The notes below the pieces were generated by a model that was given only the letters and a program-made list of their open reading frames with translations, was not told where the DNA came from and made no database searches. The position numbers were made by a program, and so were the translations under genes. DNA of 64,000 bases from Litorivita pollutaquae (lineage in GTDB: Bacteria > Pseudomonadota > Alphaproteobacteria > Rhodobacterales > Rhodobacteraceae): NCBI RefSeq assembly GCF_003205515.1, contig NZ_KZ826492.1:24901-88900 (forward strand), given 5' to 3'. Below, in pieces: positions 1 to 9,063 of the stretch (its first letter is position 1; every line of letters starts with the position of its first letter).

Positions 1-506
1 CGGTTCAAGGCGTAAAAGAGCGCCAAACCGACGGCGATGGCGGTGCCGATAATCAGGAATTTGTAAACGGTGTAGGGAATTCCGAAGACCTCAACCGTTC
101 CGAAGTAGAACGCAGGTTGCCATGCAACGTAAGAATCTGTGCCCCAGATCAGTTTGGTGGCATCTTCTAGGATCAGGAAAATCGCATAGGTGACCAACAC
201 CATCAGCACTTCATCCCGCCCGTACATGAACCTCAGAATGCCGCGTTCAACGACCAACCCCGCGATCACGCCCGCGATAAGTGCGGCAAGGGGGATGAGC
301 AAGAAGGTGAAAGCAACTGTACTGCCAGTTGCGGTGTAAAGCCCGATGGCCCAGGCTGATGAATAGGCTCCAAGGGCATAAAACCCGCCATGGGCCATGT
401 TGAGGATGCGCATCACGCCGTAGATCAGCGTTAGCCCCACCGACGACAAGAAAAGCCATGCAGCAAACCCAAGGCCATCCACTGCTATCGCGACTGCGGT
501 AAGCAT
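1..506 (-). CDS. Branched-chain amino-acid-type ABC transporter permease (LivH-like), 3' end outside window
   Basis: Inner-membrane permease of an ABC importer of the branched-chain amino acid/amide (HAAT) family. The frame is open from ATG at 506, preceded by a GGAG ribosome site, to the window edge, giving about 168 residues. The N-terminal part carries the family signature, with LTLIYGVMRILNMAHGG at about residues 25-41 followed by LGAYS, and then hydrophobic segments. The binding-protein gene lies upstream on the same strand, 156 bp away, so this is probably one transport operon. The substrate cannot be told: members import branched-chain amino acids, amides, urea or aromatic acids. The C-terminus and any second permease or ATPase genes lie outside the window. 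Confidence 0.88.
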   Translation of the reverse strand, partial: MLTAVAIAVDGLGFAAWLFLSSVGLTLIYGVMRILNMAHGGFYALGAYSSAWAIGLYTATGSTVAFTFLLIPLAALIAGVIAGLVVERGILRFMYGRDEVLMVLVTYAIFLILEDATKLIWGTDSYVAWQPAFYFGTVEVFGIPYTVYKFLIIGTAIAVGLALFYALN

Positions 507-662
507 ACGTTACTCCAATTATTGCTAGCGACTCAGTTCGGCATGCCTGCTCGGCTCCGAAAGAAAGCCCGAACCGTCTGGTTTTTGTGTCCGAATGGTT
601 TGGTAAGTTGGCTTTCAGGGCGACCAGTAAAGCGTAGCCGCCCCGAAAGGATGGTCACTGTG

Positions 663-1991
663 CTAGTCGCACTTTGCGCCTTCGAAGCCGCCATTGATCC
701 AGTCAATGGAGTTCGCCCCGGCCGGAGGGTTCACACATTCGGCAGGGAAGTGGATGATGTCCACCAGCGTTGCTGAACTTGTATCTTTGTCATATTTGTA
801 TGTGCCGTAGGCCGTGCCCTGGATCGCCTGATGCCCGTTAGCCAAGGCCATGGAAACGGTGCCGCTTGGCCCTTCCCATTCAAGCCCTGTAAGAGCGCCG
901 ATGATTGCATCCTGATCCGAACTTCCGGCCTTGTCTGCCGCCGCTTTCACGCCGAGAAGCGCTTGAGCCATCTTGTAGGACGGATAGGTCGGCAACGTGC
1001 CAAAGCGATCAAAGTATGCCTTGCGGAACCATGAGTTCAGCTCGGAGTCCGGTGCAAGGTCACCGTGGGGGCCGCGCGCGCCGATGATGGTGCCGTCGGG
1101 CATTTGGGCGCCCAACCGGTGCATGGCCGTCTCCCCGGCGCTCAAGATGACCTTGGAGCGCTCAAAGATGCCGCGTGCGGAGCCTTGAATGATAAAGGCC
1201 TCTAGATCGCCACCCCAAAAGCTGGAGTGCACAACATCCGGCGTTGATGTCAGCAAAGCTGAAATCTCGGAGCCGTACTGACCGGAGTGAATCTTCGGGA
1301 ATTGCTCTGTTGCGATTTCTGTGTCGCTGCTCAATTGCGCCATGGTCCCGGAAAAGTCACGCCAGTTGTCCTGACCGAAAGCATAGTTCTGGTTGATGCC
1401 CGCAATGGTGCCGGCCGGTGCGCCGGTTGCAACGAGATAACGGGCTGCAGCAACGCTATCCATTGTCGCGTGCCCGCCGGTGCGGAAGGTGTATTTCGGG
1501 TCGGTCACGATTTCTTCGAAGATCTGCGGTGTGCCGCAATCAAACAGAATGGTCAGCCGCTCTGCCTTCTCTGCTTCCGGCGCGATCGCCTTGCAGCTAC
1601 CGGAGGAGACATAGCCGATGATCATTTCAACGCCGTCTTTTTCGACCAGTTTGAGGTAATCAGCATTCTTCTGTTTCGAGTTCTCATCCACGAAGATCGG
1701 ATCAATCATCGACCCACCGATCCCGGCTGTGTTGTATGGCCCCGGCACTGCCCCGGCGTTGATGGCTTCGATCATCAGTTCAGCCGCGTTGCGCGCCGGA
1801 ACCCCGAACGGCCCCGCCGCACTCCCCGACAGGAAAGTCACAAAACCGACTTTGACGGAACTATCCTGAGCCTGAGCTTCGGACGGTGCTGCGAAAGTGG
1901 TCATTAGACCAATCGCGGCAGCGGCGAATAATGACGTGGTGTTGTCGAGTGCCGCACCAAACGGCGCCTTTTTACGAACGGAATTGTTCAT
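663..1991 (-). CDS. ABC transporter substrate-binding protein, branched-chain amino-acid type
   Basis: Periplasmic binding protein (442 aa, LivJ/Peripla_BP_6 type) feeding the LivH-like permease downstream. A start at 1991 is chosen over the in-frame codon 53 residues upstream because a GGAGGAT ribosome site sits just before it and a signal peptide follows (hydrophobic stretch at about residues 20-35, cleavage near SEAQAQD). The mature protein opens with VKVGFVTFLSG, typical of the first beta strand and ligand loop. Several Cys residues (in SSGSCK, LFDCGTP and two near the C-terminus) may form disulfides. It differs in length from classic LivJ (about 345 mature residues), so a ligand other than leucine is likely. 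Two palindromic sites about 180-230 bp upstream may control it. Confidence 0.88.
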   Translation of the reverse strand: MNNSVRKKAPFGAALDNTTSLFAAAAIGLMTTFAAPSEAQAQDSSVKVGFVTFLSGSAAGPFGVPARNAAELMIEAINAGAVPGPYNTAGIGGSMIDPIFVDENSKQKNADYLKLVEKDGVEMIIGYVSSGSCKAIAPEAEKAERLTILFDCGTPQIFEEIVTDPKYTFRTGGHATMDSVAAARYLVATGAPAGTIAGINQNYAFGQDNWRDFSGTMAQLSSDTEIATEQFPKIHSGQYGSEISALLTSTPDVVHSSFWGGDLEAFIIQGSARGIFERSKVILSAGETAMHRLGAQMPDGTIIGARGPHGDLAPDSELNSWFRKAYFDRFGTLPTYPSYKMAQALLGVKAAADKAGSSDQDAIIGALTGLEWEGPSGTVSMALANGHQAIQGTAYGTYKYDKDTSSATLVDIIHFPAECVNPPAGANSIDWINGGFEGAKCD

Positions 1992-2169
1992 TGGTATCCT
2001 CCAAGTTTTGACCTTGTGAAGGATCAAAATCCGCACAGCCGACCACGTGTGATCCGGGCACTCGAAGTGCCGTTTTCCTGAACGAAATCCTCCCCACACG
2101 ATCGTCTGATCGCGTTCACCCATCTCGACATGCCGGGAAAATTCATTCAACTTTTTGGAAATAGGTTTC

Positions 2170-2218
2170 CGAGCGCATACCGCTCACAACCCCGTTTTTT
2201 TGAGCGCAAACCGCTCAA
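2170..2218. promoter_or_regulatory. Tandem palindromic operator-like sites upstream of the ABC binding protein
   Basis: Two copies of one palindrome lie 31 bp apart centre to centre, which is close to three helical turns. The right copy (2200-2218) is TTGAGCG-N5-CGCTCAA, perfect. The left copy (2170-2186) is GAGCG-N5-CGCTC with only the outermost pair lost. Symmetry, repetition and helical phasing suggest a dimeric repressor or activator site for the transport operon that starts at 1991. The regulator is not in the window. Confidence 0.5.
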
Positions 2219-2531
2219 ACGGGAGTTCCTTTGTTCAAAGGCGTTGGCTGCTTGAGGCGCAGTGGGCCTGTCGCGCGAGCTCTATTTCAAGAATGCCGGC
2301 GAAACTCGATTGTGCCTGAACTTAGCGTAAGAATTTCCGCTGGCACGGCATAACCCTTTCAAACATCACCATTTCCCTCAAGATGTGATGTTATTGGCTG
2401 TGCGTTGGCATTACAGATATCCGCTTTCGCACCGTCACGCCCGGGCTTTAATCGCAGAACGTTACACATAATTGACGCGCCACAGTCTGCCGTTGGGCGC
2501 AGAAATTCGTGCCGGAGATTCGCAAACGCGT
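2219..2531. other. Gene-free stretch
   Basis: Between the operator-like palindromes and the transposase relic I see no frame with a recognisable product. The minus-strand promoter of the ABC operon probably lies at its left border. Confidence 0.4.
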
Positions 2532-2693
2532 CTACGGTTGGCATCGCTCATGCAAGGCCCGCTTCCATTGATGGATCATCGGGGGGTGAACCCTGAATCG
2601 ACTGGCCAAATCGCTCACCTTTTTCTCGCCCTGCAATGCTTCTAACACGACCTTGGCCCCAAACTTCGGGTGGTGCTGCTCCTGTATCGGCAT
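2532..2693 (-). pseudogene. IS3-family transposase orfA remnant
   Basis: A short minus-strand frame (53 codons, ATG at 2693, stop at 2532) reads as the N-terminal helix-turn-helix of an IS3-family OrfA: KFGAKVVLEALQGEKKVSDL followed by HPPMIHQWKRAL. In intact elements the frame continues through a further 40 or so residues with a leucine-zipper-like tail and is followed by orfB; here it stops soon after the HTH and no orfB is found nearby. It is therefore a relic of an insertion, of a different IS3 subgroup from the element at the right end of the window (that one has HPTQVTTWKRQ). A 7-bp inverted repeat (ATCTTCA/TGAAGAT, 2699-2718) lies just upstream; it may be unrelated. Confidence 0.65.
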
Positions 2694-2887
2694 ATCTAAT
2701 CTTCATCATAGTGAAGATCAGCAGACGACAAATCGCAGATGACATCGGGTCCGAATTGGGGGGCGCTCAGGGGTTCAAAACGCGGACCTCACAAAAAGAA
2801 GTCTGTTTCGAGCCGAGACACTACTAAAAATCACACGCACTATGTGATGGGAAAATTGCACGCAACGAAGCCGCGCGGGCACAGCGC

Positions 2888-3202
2888 CTAAAAATCCGAA
2901 CTGTATGCGGGCATGGGCGTGATTTGCTCGGCTTCAAGGTCTGTCGCAGGATCGCCGAGCATTCCGCCCGAAGCGAAGCCGTCCATGACCCCCGCGCCGC
3001 TGCCCAGATCAGTGAACACCGAGGGCGCATCGCTTTTCACAACCTGATCCACATCGAACGAAAAGGCGGGCGTGCCGGACATCTCGGCGCTGTCAACGGC
3101 GAAACCGCTGCTAAAAGCTGCGCCCCCGTTGACCGACCCGGCCAGCACAGATGTCCCGACCAAACACGTGAGCGCCGAAAAGAGCGCGACAATATAGTTC
3201 AT
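2888..3202 (-). CDS. Small exported protein of unknown function
   Basis: I do not recognise a family. The 104-residue product has a clear signal peptide (hydrophobic residues 4-20, cleavage near VLAGS) and a mature part rich in Gly, Ser, Asp and Pro without Cys, so it would be periplasmic or secreted. The ribosome site TAAGGA stands 9 bases before ATG at 3202. It follows the ychF terminator, so it probably has its own promoter. Confidence 0.55.
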   Translation of the reverse strand: MNYIVALFSALTCLVGTSVLAGSVNGGAAFSSGFAVDSAEMSGTPAFSFDVDQVVKSDAPSVFTDLGSGAGVMDGFASGGMLGDPATDLEAEQITPMPAYSSDF

Positions 3203-3216
3203 TAAAAATGATCCTT

Positions 3217-3250
3217 ACATAAAAAACGCCCGCACCGCAGGTGCGAGCGC
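3217..3250 (-). terminator. Rho-independent terminator of ychF
   Basis: Read on the minus strand, a GC-rich stem with core CGCACC/GGTGCG and a 3-base loop is followed by TTTTTT. It lies about 45 bp past the ychF stop. Confidence 0.7.
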
Positions 3251-3295
3251 CTCACAAAGTAACACATGCCGGCTTTTACAGCAAATCCACCGGGA

Positions 3296-4393
3296 TCACG
3301 TGTTAAACAGGAAGTGCAGCACGTCGCCGTCCTTGACCACATAGGCCTTACCCTCAGCGCGCATTTTGCCCGCTTCCTTGGCCCCTGCCTCACCGCCATT
3401 GGCGATGAAATCATCATAGGCAATGGTTTCGGCGCGGATAAATCCTTTCTCGAAATCACCATGGATCACCCCCGCCGCTTGCGGCGCGGATGTGCCATGA
3501 CGGATGGTCCATGCGCGGGCTTCTTTCGGGCCGACAGTAAAATAGGTTTCAAGATGCAGCAGTTCGTATCCCGCGCGGATCAACCGATCCAACCCCGGCT
3601 CTTCCAGCCCCATTTCGCCAAGAAACATCTCGGCTTCATCGGGTTCAAGCTGGCTGATCTCTTCTTCGATGCGGGCCGAAATAATCACATGGCTGTTGCC
3701 TTGCTTGGCGGCCATGTCCCCGACGGCGGCGCTATAGGCATTGCCATTGGCGGCTTCTTCCTCGGAGACATTACAAACATAAAGCACCGGCTTGGTGCTC
3801 AAGAGTTGCAGCATCCGCCAAGCCTTGGCGTCTTCGGGATCCACCTCAACCACCCGCGCGGGGCGGCCCTCTTCGATCGCGGCCTGCGCGGCGGCGAGCA
3901 AACGGTCCTGCTGTGCGGCCTCTTTGTCATTGCCTTTGAGCTTGCGTACCAAACCGGCGCGGCGTTTCTCGATGCTTTCCAGATCAGCCAACATCAATTC
4001 CGTCTCGATGGTTTCGGCATCCGCCACCGGATCCACGCGGCCATCGACGTGGGTCACATCGTCATCCTCGAAACAACGCAGCACATGGGCAATCGCATCG
4101 GTTTCGCGGATGTTGGCCAAAAACTGGTTGCCAAGCCCTTCGCCTTTGGACGCGCCCTTAACCAAACCGGCGATATCCACAAAGGTCATGCGCGTCGGGA
4201 TGATTTCTTTCGATCCGGCAATCTTGGCAAGCTCATCAAGCCGCGCGTCGGGCACGCCGACCTCGCCCACATTGGGCTCAATCGTGCAAAACGGGAAATT
4301 CGCCGCCTGAGCCGCAGCGGTTTTGGTCAACGCATTAAACAGCGTGGATTTGCCCACATTCGGCAATCCCACAATCCCCATTTTAAACCCCAT
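3296..4393 (-). CDS. ychF: Redox-regulated ATPase/GTPase YchF (Obg family)
   Basis: P-loop NTPase of the Obg/YchF group that binds ribosomes; family members prefer ATP. The start at 4393 gives 365 aa, the usual length (about 363). The G1 loop GLPNVGKST is at residues 8-16, followed by PFCTIEPN and the Walker B region [19 protein letters not shown]-terminal TGS domain is expected over the last 80 or so residues. Longer frames start well upstream but would add a non-conserved leader. It is divergent from trpA, with about 217 bp between the two starts for both promoters. Confidence 0.96.
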   Translation of the reverse strand: MGFKMGIVGLPNVGKSTLFNALTKTAAAQAANFPFCTIEPNVGEVGVPDARLDELAKIAGSKEIIPTRMTFVDIAGLVKGASKGEGLGNQFLANIRETDAIAHVLRCFEDDDVTHVDGRVDPVADAETIETELMLADLESIEKRRAGLVRKLKGNDKEAAQQDRLLAAAQAAIEEGRPARVVEVDPEDAKAWRMLQLLSTKPVLYVCNVSEEEAANGNAYSAAVGDMAAKQGNSHVIISARIEEEISQLEPDEAEMFLGEMGLEEPGLDRLIRAGYELLHLETYFTVGPKEARAWTIRHGTSAPQAAGVIHGDFEKGFIRAETIAYDDFIANGGEAGAKEAGKMRAEGKAYVVKDGDVLHFLFNT

Positions 4394-4610
4394 GACCCGT
4401 CTCCTTGGCTGGCGGGCCTGACGAGGCGGCATCGCGCACGCCGCAGACCCATGTCGCATACATCGCGCTGCTTCTATTGGCGCAGAGGCGGTTGCGCAAG
4501 GCTGCACAGGGCTGCGCGCCCGCGAATATGGAGGCCACGGCGCTTTGAACCATTGATTTTTCCCGCGCCATGGCGCAAACCGCGAACCGAAGCTTTGGAA
4601 GGACAGGCCC

Positions 4611-5402
4611 ATGACCCGTATCGACGCCAAATTCGCCGAACTGCAGGCCGCAGGCAAAAAAGCCTTTGTGACCTATGTGATGGCCGGTGACCCCACATAT
4701 GAGGCCTCGCTCGATCTGGTCAAAGCCTTGCCTGCTGCAGGCGTTGATATCATCGAATTGGGCCTGCCCTTTACCGATCCGATGGCGGACGGCGAAGCGA
4801 TCCAATTGGCCGGGCAAAGGGCGTTGGATGGCGGGATGAGCTTGCAGCGCACGCTTGATCTGGCCCGCGCCTTTCGTGAGGACGACGACACCACGCCGAT
4901 CGTTTTGATGGGCTATTACAACCCGATCTACAATCGCGGCGTCGATAAATTCCTTGTCGATGCCCGCGAGGCGGGGATCGATGGATTGATCGTTGTCGAT
5001 CTGCCCCCCGAAGAAGACGCGGAACTCTGCCTGCCGGCGCAGGCCGCAGGATTGAACTTCATTCGTCTGGCCACGCCGACCACCGATGACAAACGCCTGC
5101 CCACGGTTTTGACCAACACCTCGGGGTTCGTCTATTATGTGTCGATCAACGGCATCACCGGCAGCGCCGAGGCCAATGCCGATGATGTGGCCCCCGAAGT
5201 GGCGCGGATCAAAGCCAAGACCGATCTGCCGGTTATCGTTGGGTTTGGCATCAAAACCCCCGAACGCGCCGAAGCGATTGCGGCGGTGGCCGATGGTGCC
5301 GTGGTCGGATCGGCCATCGTGTCAGAGATTGCCAAAGGCAAATCCACTGCCGAAGTCGCGGCCTTTGTCAAAACTCTGGCCGATGCGGCGCACCGCGCCT
5401 GA
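4611..5402 (+). CDS. trpA: Tryptophan synthase alpha subunit
   Basis: Cleaves indole-3-glycerol phosphate to indole, which is channelled to TrpB, and glyceraldehyde 3-phosphate. The product has 263 aa, a single TIM barrel. The catalytic Glu is in [16 protein letters not shown] (about residues 46-61) and the catalytic Asp in VVDLPPEE. The phosphate loop GFGIKTPE is near 211-218. GGAC stands before ATG 4611. In this genome trpA stands apart from trpB-trpF (9.9-12 kb), an arrangement in which the trp genes are dispersed. Confidence 0.97.
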   Translation: MTRIDAKFAELQAAGKKAFVTYVMAGDPTYEASLDLVKALPAAGVDIIELGLPFTDPMADGEAIQLAGQRALDGGMSLQRTLDLARAFREDDDTTPIVLMGYYNPIYNRGVDKFLVDAREAGIDGLIVVDLPPEEDAELCLPAQAAGLNFIRLATPTTDDKRLPTVLTNTSGFVYYVSINGITGSAEANADDVAPEVARIKAKTDLPVIVGFGIKTPERAEAIAAVADGAVVGSAIVSEIAKGKSTAEVAAFVKTLADAAHRA

Positions 5403-5504
5403 TCGGCCACCCCTGATCACCGTCAAAACGCCCGCGCCGATCGCAGATTTGCGGCAGCCGCTTCCCTGCCCTTCGCGCGGCCCAAACCGCCGCGCGGGAA
5501 TGCC

Positions 5505-5550
5505 GCCGTGGCAGATTTCGCCGCAGGTATTTTCAAGGAAAATAACGCAT
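5505..5550. repeat. Degenerate copy of a small intergenic repeat
   Basis: A sequence resembling the reverse complement of the repeats at 11224-11275 and 31066-31113: a CGCCGC block, then GGTATTTTCAAGGAAAAT. Similarity is weaker than between the other two copies. It lies after trpA. Confidence 0.3.
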
Positions 5551-5635
5551 TTCGGGAAGATATTCTCTTACCTTTGGGGAGGTACTTCCTTAGAAACGGT
5601 GAGTGACAAACAGCTTAAAGTATTTCAATCCGTAA

Positions 5636-6322
5636 ATGACAGAACAGTCCCCCCAGCCCACCCTCTATATTTTCCTTGATGAAGGGGGAAACTTTGACTT
5701 CTCTTCGGGAGGCTCGAAGTATTTCACCTTATCCTGTGTCAGCTTGTATCGACCGTTCAAGCTTCATACTGACTTGGATACCTATAAGTACAACCTGATT
5801 GAGCATCGCATAAAACCGCGCATTGCGATGGAGTATTTTCATTGTGCTGATGACAACCGGTATGTCCGAGATAAGGTCTTTTCTATGCTCGCCGCTTCGG
5901 TGCCTGACCAAGCTGTAGACTCAGTGATCGTTGAGAAAAGTAAGACAGGGCCGGCCTTACGGCCTCCGGAAAAGTTCTATCCAAAGATGTTAGGATATCT
6001 TATCCGACACGCGGTTGGGCGAGCGCCGCACGGTGTTGGTGAGGTCATGGTTATTACTGATAACTTACCCGTTTCTAAGAAGCGCAAAGCTATCAAGAAA
6101 GCAGTAAAAACTGTGCTTTCCGACATGCTCCCATCAAGCACTCCATACAGGATTATGCATCACTCGTCGCGCGCCCACTATGGTCTGCAAATCGCCGACT
6201 ATTTTAACTGGGCAATATTGAGGAAATGGGAACACGGTGATGTCGTTTCCCACGCGAAAGTTGCATCGCAGATACGAAGTGAGTTTGATATTTTTAGTAC
6301 GGGCACCCGTCACTACTATTGA
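5636..6322 (+). CDS. DUF3800 domain-containing protein
   Basis: A 228-aa protein of the DUF3800 family, predicted to have an RNase H-like fold; the biochemical role is not established. Family features seen: an N-terminal YIFLDEGGNFD acidic motif (residues 11-21), a central ITDN stretch, and the C-terminal LQIADYFNWAI motif (about residues 189-199). The gene is visibly more A+T-rich than its neighbours and its ATG lacks a good ribosome site, which suggests transfer. It sits alone between trpA and lldD, is followed by a large cruciform, and has no recognisable partner. DUF3800 genes are often found in mobile or defence-rich regions. Confidence 0.8.
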   Translation: MTEQSPQPTLYIFLDEGGNFDFSSGGSKYFTLSCVSLYRPFKLHTDLDTYKYNLIEHRIKPRIAMEYFHCADDNRYVRDKVFSMLAASVPDQAVDSVIVEKSKTGPALRPPEKFYPKMLGYLIRHAVGRAPHGVGEVMVITDNLPVSKKRKAIKKAVKTVLSDMLPSSTPYRIMHHSSRAHYGLQIADYFNWAILRKWEHGDVVSHAKVASQIRSEFDIFSTGTRHYY

Positions 6323-6330
6323 GTAGATGA

Positions 6331-6383
6331 CCCCTCCGACTACCGAACTCGGAGAACCCCTTGGGTTCTTATCATCGGAGGGG
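6331..6383 (+). terminator. Cruciform / probable terminator after the DUF3800 gene
   Basis: A 9-bp outer stem (CCCCTCCGA, 6331-6339, with TCGGAGGGG, 6375-6383) encloses a second hairpin (GAACCC-CTT-GGGTTC, 6354-6368). No U-run follows, so termination is only one possibility; a boundary structure of a transferred segment is another. Confidence 0.45.
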
Positions 6384-6620
6384 AACCTTTGGATGTAGAT
6401 ATAAACATATACCTGCAGAAAACAAGCACTGAGATAGGCTCAGCTCTTCTAATCACGTTCTGAAAACAGCGGGCAGGGCCTTCCCAAAAGTAGGCTGACC
6501 AGGGCCACAGCCATCGTCGTTGCTTATGCAAGGCCCGCGCCGCCACATCACATCTATCCTTGATCCACGCCGGCATGATTGGTAAAAATTATTGACCAAA
6601 CGCCGCCAGAGGAGCGCGCC

Positions 6621-7784
6621 ATGCCCGTCATCACCTGTATCGAAGATCTGAAACGCCTTGCGGAACGGCGTGTGCCACGGATGTTCTATGATTATGCCGA
6701 AAGCGGCAGCTGGACCGAACAGACCTTTCGCGAGAACACCTCTGACTTCGAAAAAATCCGCCTGCGCCAACGGGTTGCTGTGGATATGGAGGGGCGGTCG
6801 ACCAAGAGCCAGATGATTGGCCAAGACGTCGCCCTGCCTGTCGCTTTGGCCCCCGTGGGCCTTACCGGCATGCAACATGCGGACGGCGAAATCAAAGCCG
6901 CCAAAGCCGCCGAGAAATTCGGCGTGCCGTTTACATTGTCGACGATGTCGATTTGCTCCATCGAAGATGTGGCCGAGAACACCGAGAAACCCTTTTGGTT
7001 TCAACTCTATGCCATGCGGGATCAAGCATATCTGCGCCGGTTGATTGACCGCGCCAAGGCGGCGAAATGCTCGGCGCTGGTGATCACGCTGGACCTGCAA
7101 ATCCTCGGGCAACGTCATAAGGATTTGAAAAATGGCCTGTCCGCGCCGCCCAAAATGACGCCAAAAACCATTGCCAATCTGGCATGGAAATGGCGTTGGG
7201 GCATGCAGATGCTACAAACCAAACGGCGCGGGTTTGGCAATATCGTCGGCCATGTAGATGGAATCACCGACCCGTCGTCGCTGTTTGCCTGGACCGCTGA
7301 ACAATTCGATCCGAAACTCGATTGGGCAAAGATTGCCGAAATCAAGGACATGTGGGGCGGCAAGGTGATCCTCAAAGGCATCTTGGACGCCGAAGATGCG
7401 AAAATGGCGCTTAAGGTCGGGGCCGATGCCATCGTTGTCTCGAACCACGGCGGGCGGCAATTGGACGGAGCCATGTCGTCGATCCGTATGCTCGAGCCGA
7501 TTTTGGACGCGGTTGGCGGCGAGATTGAAGTCCACCTCGACAGCGGCATTCGCTCGGGTCAGGACATATTGAAAGCCGTCGCCATGGGCGCCACCGGCAC
7601 CTATATTGGCCGCTCGTATATCTACGGGCTTGGTGCGATGGGCGAAGCCGGTGTCACCGCCGCGCTAGAGGTTTTGCAAAAGGAATTTGATATTTCCATG
7701 GCGCTGTGCGGACAACGCAACATCGCGGGATTGACGCGGGATGTTCTATTGGTGCCCGAAGATTTCGCAGGCCGCTGGCAGTAA
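6621..7784 (+). CDS. lldD: FMN-dependent L-lactate dehydrogenase / alpha-hydroxy-acid oxidase
   Basis: Oxidises L-lactate (or another 2-hydroxy acid) to the 2-oxo acid, passing electrons to the respiratory chain or to oxygen. The product has 387 aa from ATG 6621, which follows an AGAGGAG site; an upstream in-frame start lacks one. TIM-barrel FMN enzyme: substrate-binding Tyr in MFYDYAESGSW (about 20-30), FMN loop ALAPVGLTGM, catalytic His-Gly-Gly-Arg in SNHGGRQLDG (about 274-283), phosphate-binding DSGIRSG and AMGATGTYIGR. The TLDLQILGQR segment matches LldD-type members. It stands alone, so lactate as substrate rests on family similarity only. Confidence 0.88.
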   Translation: MPVITCIEDLKRLAERRVPRMFYDYAESGSWTEQTFRENTSDFEKIRLRQRVAVDMEGRSTKSQMIGQDVALPVALAPVGLTGMQHADGEIKAAKAAEKFGVPFTLSTMSICSIEDVAENTEKPFWFQLYAMRDQAYLRRLIDRAKAAKCSALVITLDLQILGQRHKDLKNGLSAPPKMTPKTIANLAWKWRWGMQMLQTKRRGFGNIVGHVDGITDPSSLFAWTAEQFDPKLDWAKIAEIKDMWGGKVILKGILDAEDAKMALKVGADAIVVSNHGGRQLDGAMSSIRMLEPILDAVGGEIEVHLDSGIRSGQDILKAVAMGATGTYIGRSYIYGLGAMGEAGVTAALEVLQKEFDISMALCGQRNIAGLTRDVLLVPEDFAGRWQ

Positions 7785-8087
7785 GAGCGCGCGCCAAGCC
7801 AAAAAACAACGGCCGCGCCGCGCCCGAAAAGGCGGCGAAACGTCTGCGGCTGACACCGAGGACCAGACGCTGCCTTGACCAACGGCGCAGGCCACGCCCT
7901 CCAGAGGCGCGGCATCACCTGCCGGATCACGCAACACCGTCTCGCGCGACGGTCAATCTGGCGCGACTTTCCTCAATAGAACCTGTAAATACCCCCTTCC
8001 AAAATCAGATATTCCGGTCTATACGCGCGACTTCACGCGGGAATACAGCCTTGGAGGATTCCCGCCCTTACTTATTGGAGAATTATT
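7785..8087. other. Gene-free region before rplY
   Basis: About 300 bp between lldD and rplY with no convincing frame. It should hold the rplY promoter; a GGAGAATT ribosome site precedes the rplY ATG. Confidence 0.4.
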
Positions 8088-8723
8088 ATGGCTGGATCGA
8101 TTCCTGATCTTACTGCCGAACTGCGTACGGGGACTGGCAAGGGCGCCGCTCGTCAAGCGCGTCGCGATGGCTTGGTTCCTGGTGTTGTATACGGTGGCGG
8201 CGAAGACCCCATCGCGATCAACATCCCGTTCAACGTCCTGTTCAAACGCCTGAAGCAGGGCCGCTTCCTGTCGACGCTCTTCAACCTGAAGGTCGAAGGC
8301 CAAGAGGACGTGCGCGTGATCTGCCGCAACGTGCAACGTGACGTGGTCAAAGACCTTCCGACACACCTCGACCTGATGCGCCTGCGCCGCACGTCGAAAG
8401 TGAAACTCTTCATCCACGTCGAGTTCGAAGGCGAAGAAGCCTGCCCCGGTATCCGCAAGGGCGGCGTTCTGACCGTTGTGCGCCCCGAAGTGGAACTCGA
8501 AGTCACCGCCGGCGACATCCCCGAAAGCATCGTGGCCGATATCTCGGCGCTCGAAGTGGGCGACACGCTGACCATCTCGAGCATCAATCTGCCCGAAGGC
8601 GCGCGCGCAACCATCGACCGCGATTTCGTGATCGCCAATATCTCCGCTCCATCGGGCCTGCGCTCGTCCGAGAACGAAGAAGATGATGACGCCGCAGAAG
8701 GCGAAGAGGGCGGCGAAGAGTAA
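8088..8723 (+). CDS. rplY: 50S ribosomal protein L25 / general stress protein Ctc
   Basis: Binds 5S rRNA in the large subunit. The 211-aa product is the long Ctc type: an N-terminal L25 domain (about 1-95, with [19 protein letters not shown] and VVYGGGEDP) and a C-terminal TL5 beta domain, ending in an acidic tail ([12 protein letters not shown]). It is followed by a strong terminator. The pairing with pth 340 bp downstream is common in bacteria. Confidence 0.96.
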   Translation: MAGSIPDLTAELRTGTGKGAARQARRDGLVPGVVYGGGEDPIAINIPFNVLFKRLKQGRFLSTLFNLKVEGQEDVRVICRNVQRDVVKDLPTHLDLMRLRRTSKVKLFIHVEFEGEEACPGIRKGGVLTVVRPEVELEVTAGDIPESIVADISALEVGDTLTISSINLPEGARATIDRDFVIANISAPSGLRSSENEEDDDAAEGEEGGEE

Positions 8724-8750
8724 TCTTCCCCCGAATGCGACAAGACCAGA

Positions 8751-8783
8751 ACGCGGGAGCCTAACAGCCCCCGCGTTTTTTTT
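8751..8783 (+). terminator. Rho-independent terminator of rplY
   Basis: ACGCGGG (8751-8757) pairs with CCCGCGT (8769-8775), and eight T follow. Confidence 0.85.
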
Positions 8784-9063
8784 GTGGCGTGGTCCTTTTT
8801 TGTACTGCGTCCCGCCGGCGCATGGCGCTCTGCCCGCTTCGATCATACTGGGCCGATCATATTGGATCGACCCGGCCGCGCAGAGTGGCACGCGCCGGAT
8901 CATCGGGGCACATGGCCGCAAAAAACCATAAGACCGTCTTTGGATGAGAAAGCCCCTGCAGGTTTCCGGCGCCATGTATCCGAGCCCCCCGCGCAGCCCG
9001 TTGATTTGGCCAAGCACAGCGCGTATCAGAGGCCAAAGCCTCCACCAGCCAAAGGAACCGGCC

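Noticed and set aside
3266..4690. Long plus-strand open frame (474 codons) opposite ychF
   Set aside because: ychF on the other strand has all family motifs; long antisense frames are common in GC-rich genes. The translation has no recognisable domain.
6526..6546. About 17 of 19 bases shared with the IS3 relic near 2544-2562 (GCGGGCCTTGCAT)
   Set aside because: Similarity ends abruptly on both sides and the flanking translation does not continue as OrfA; probably chance.
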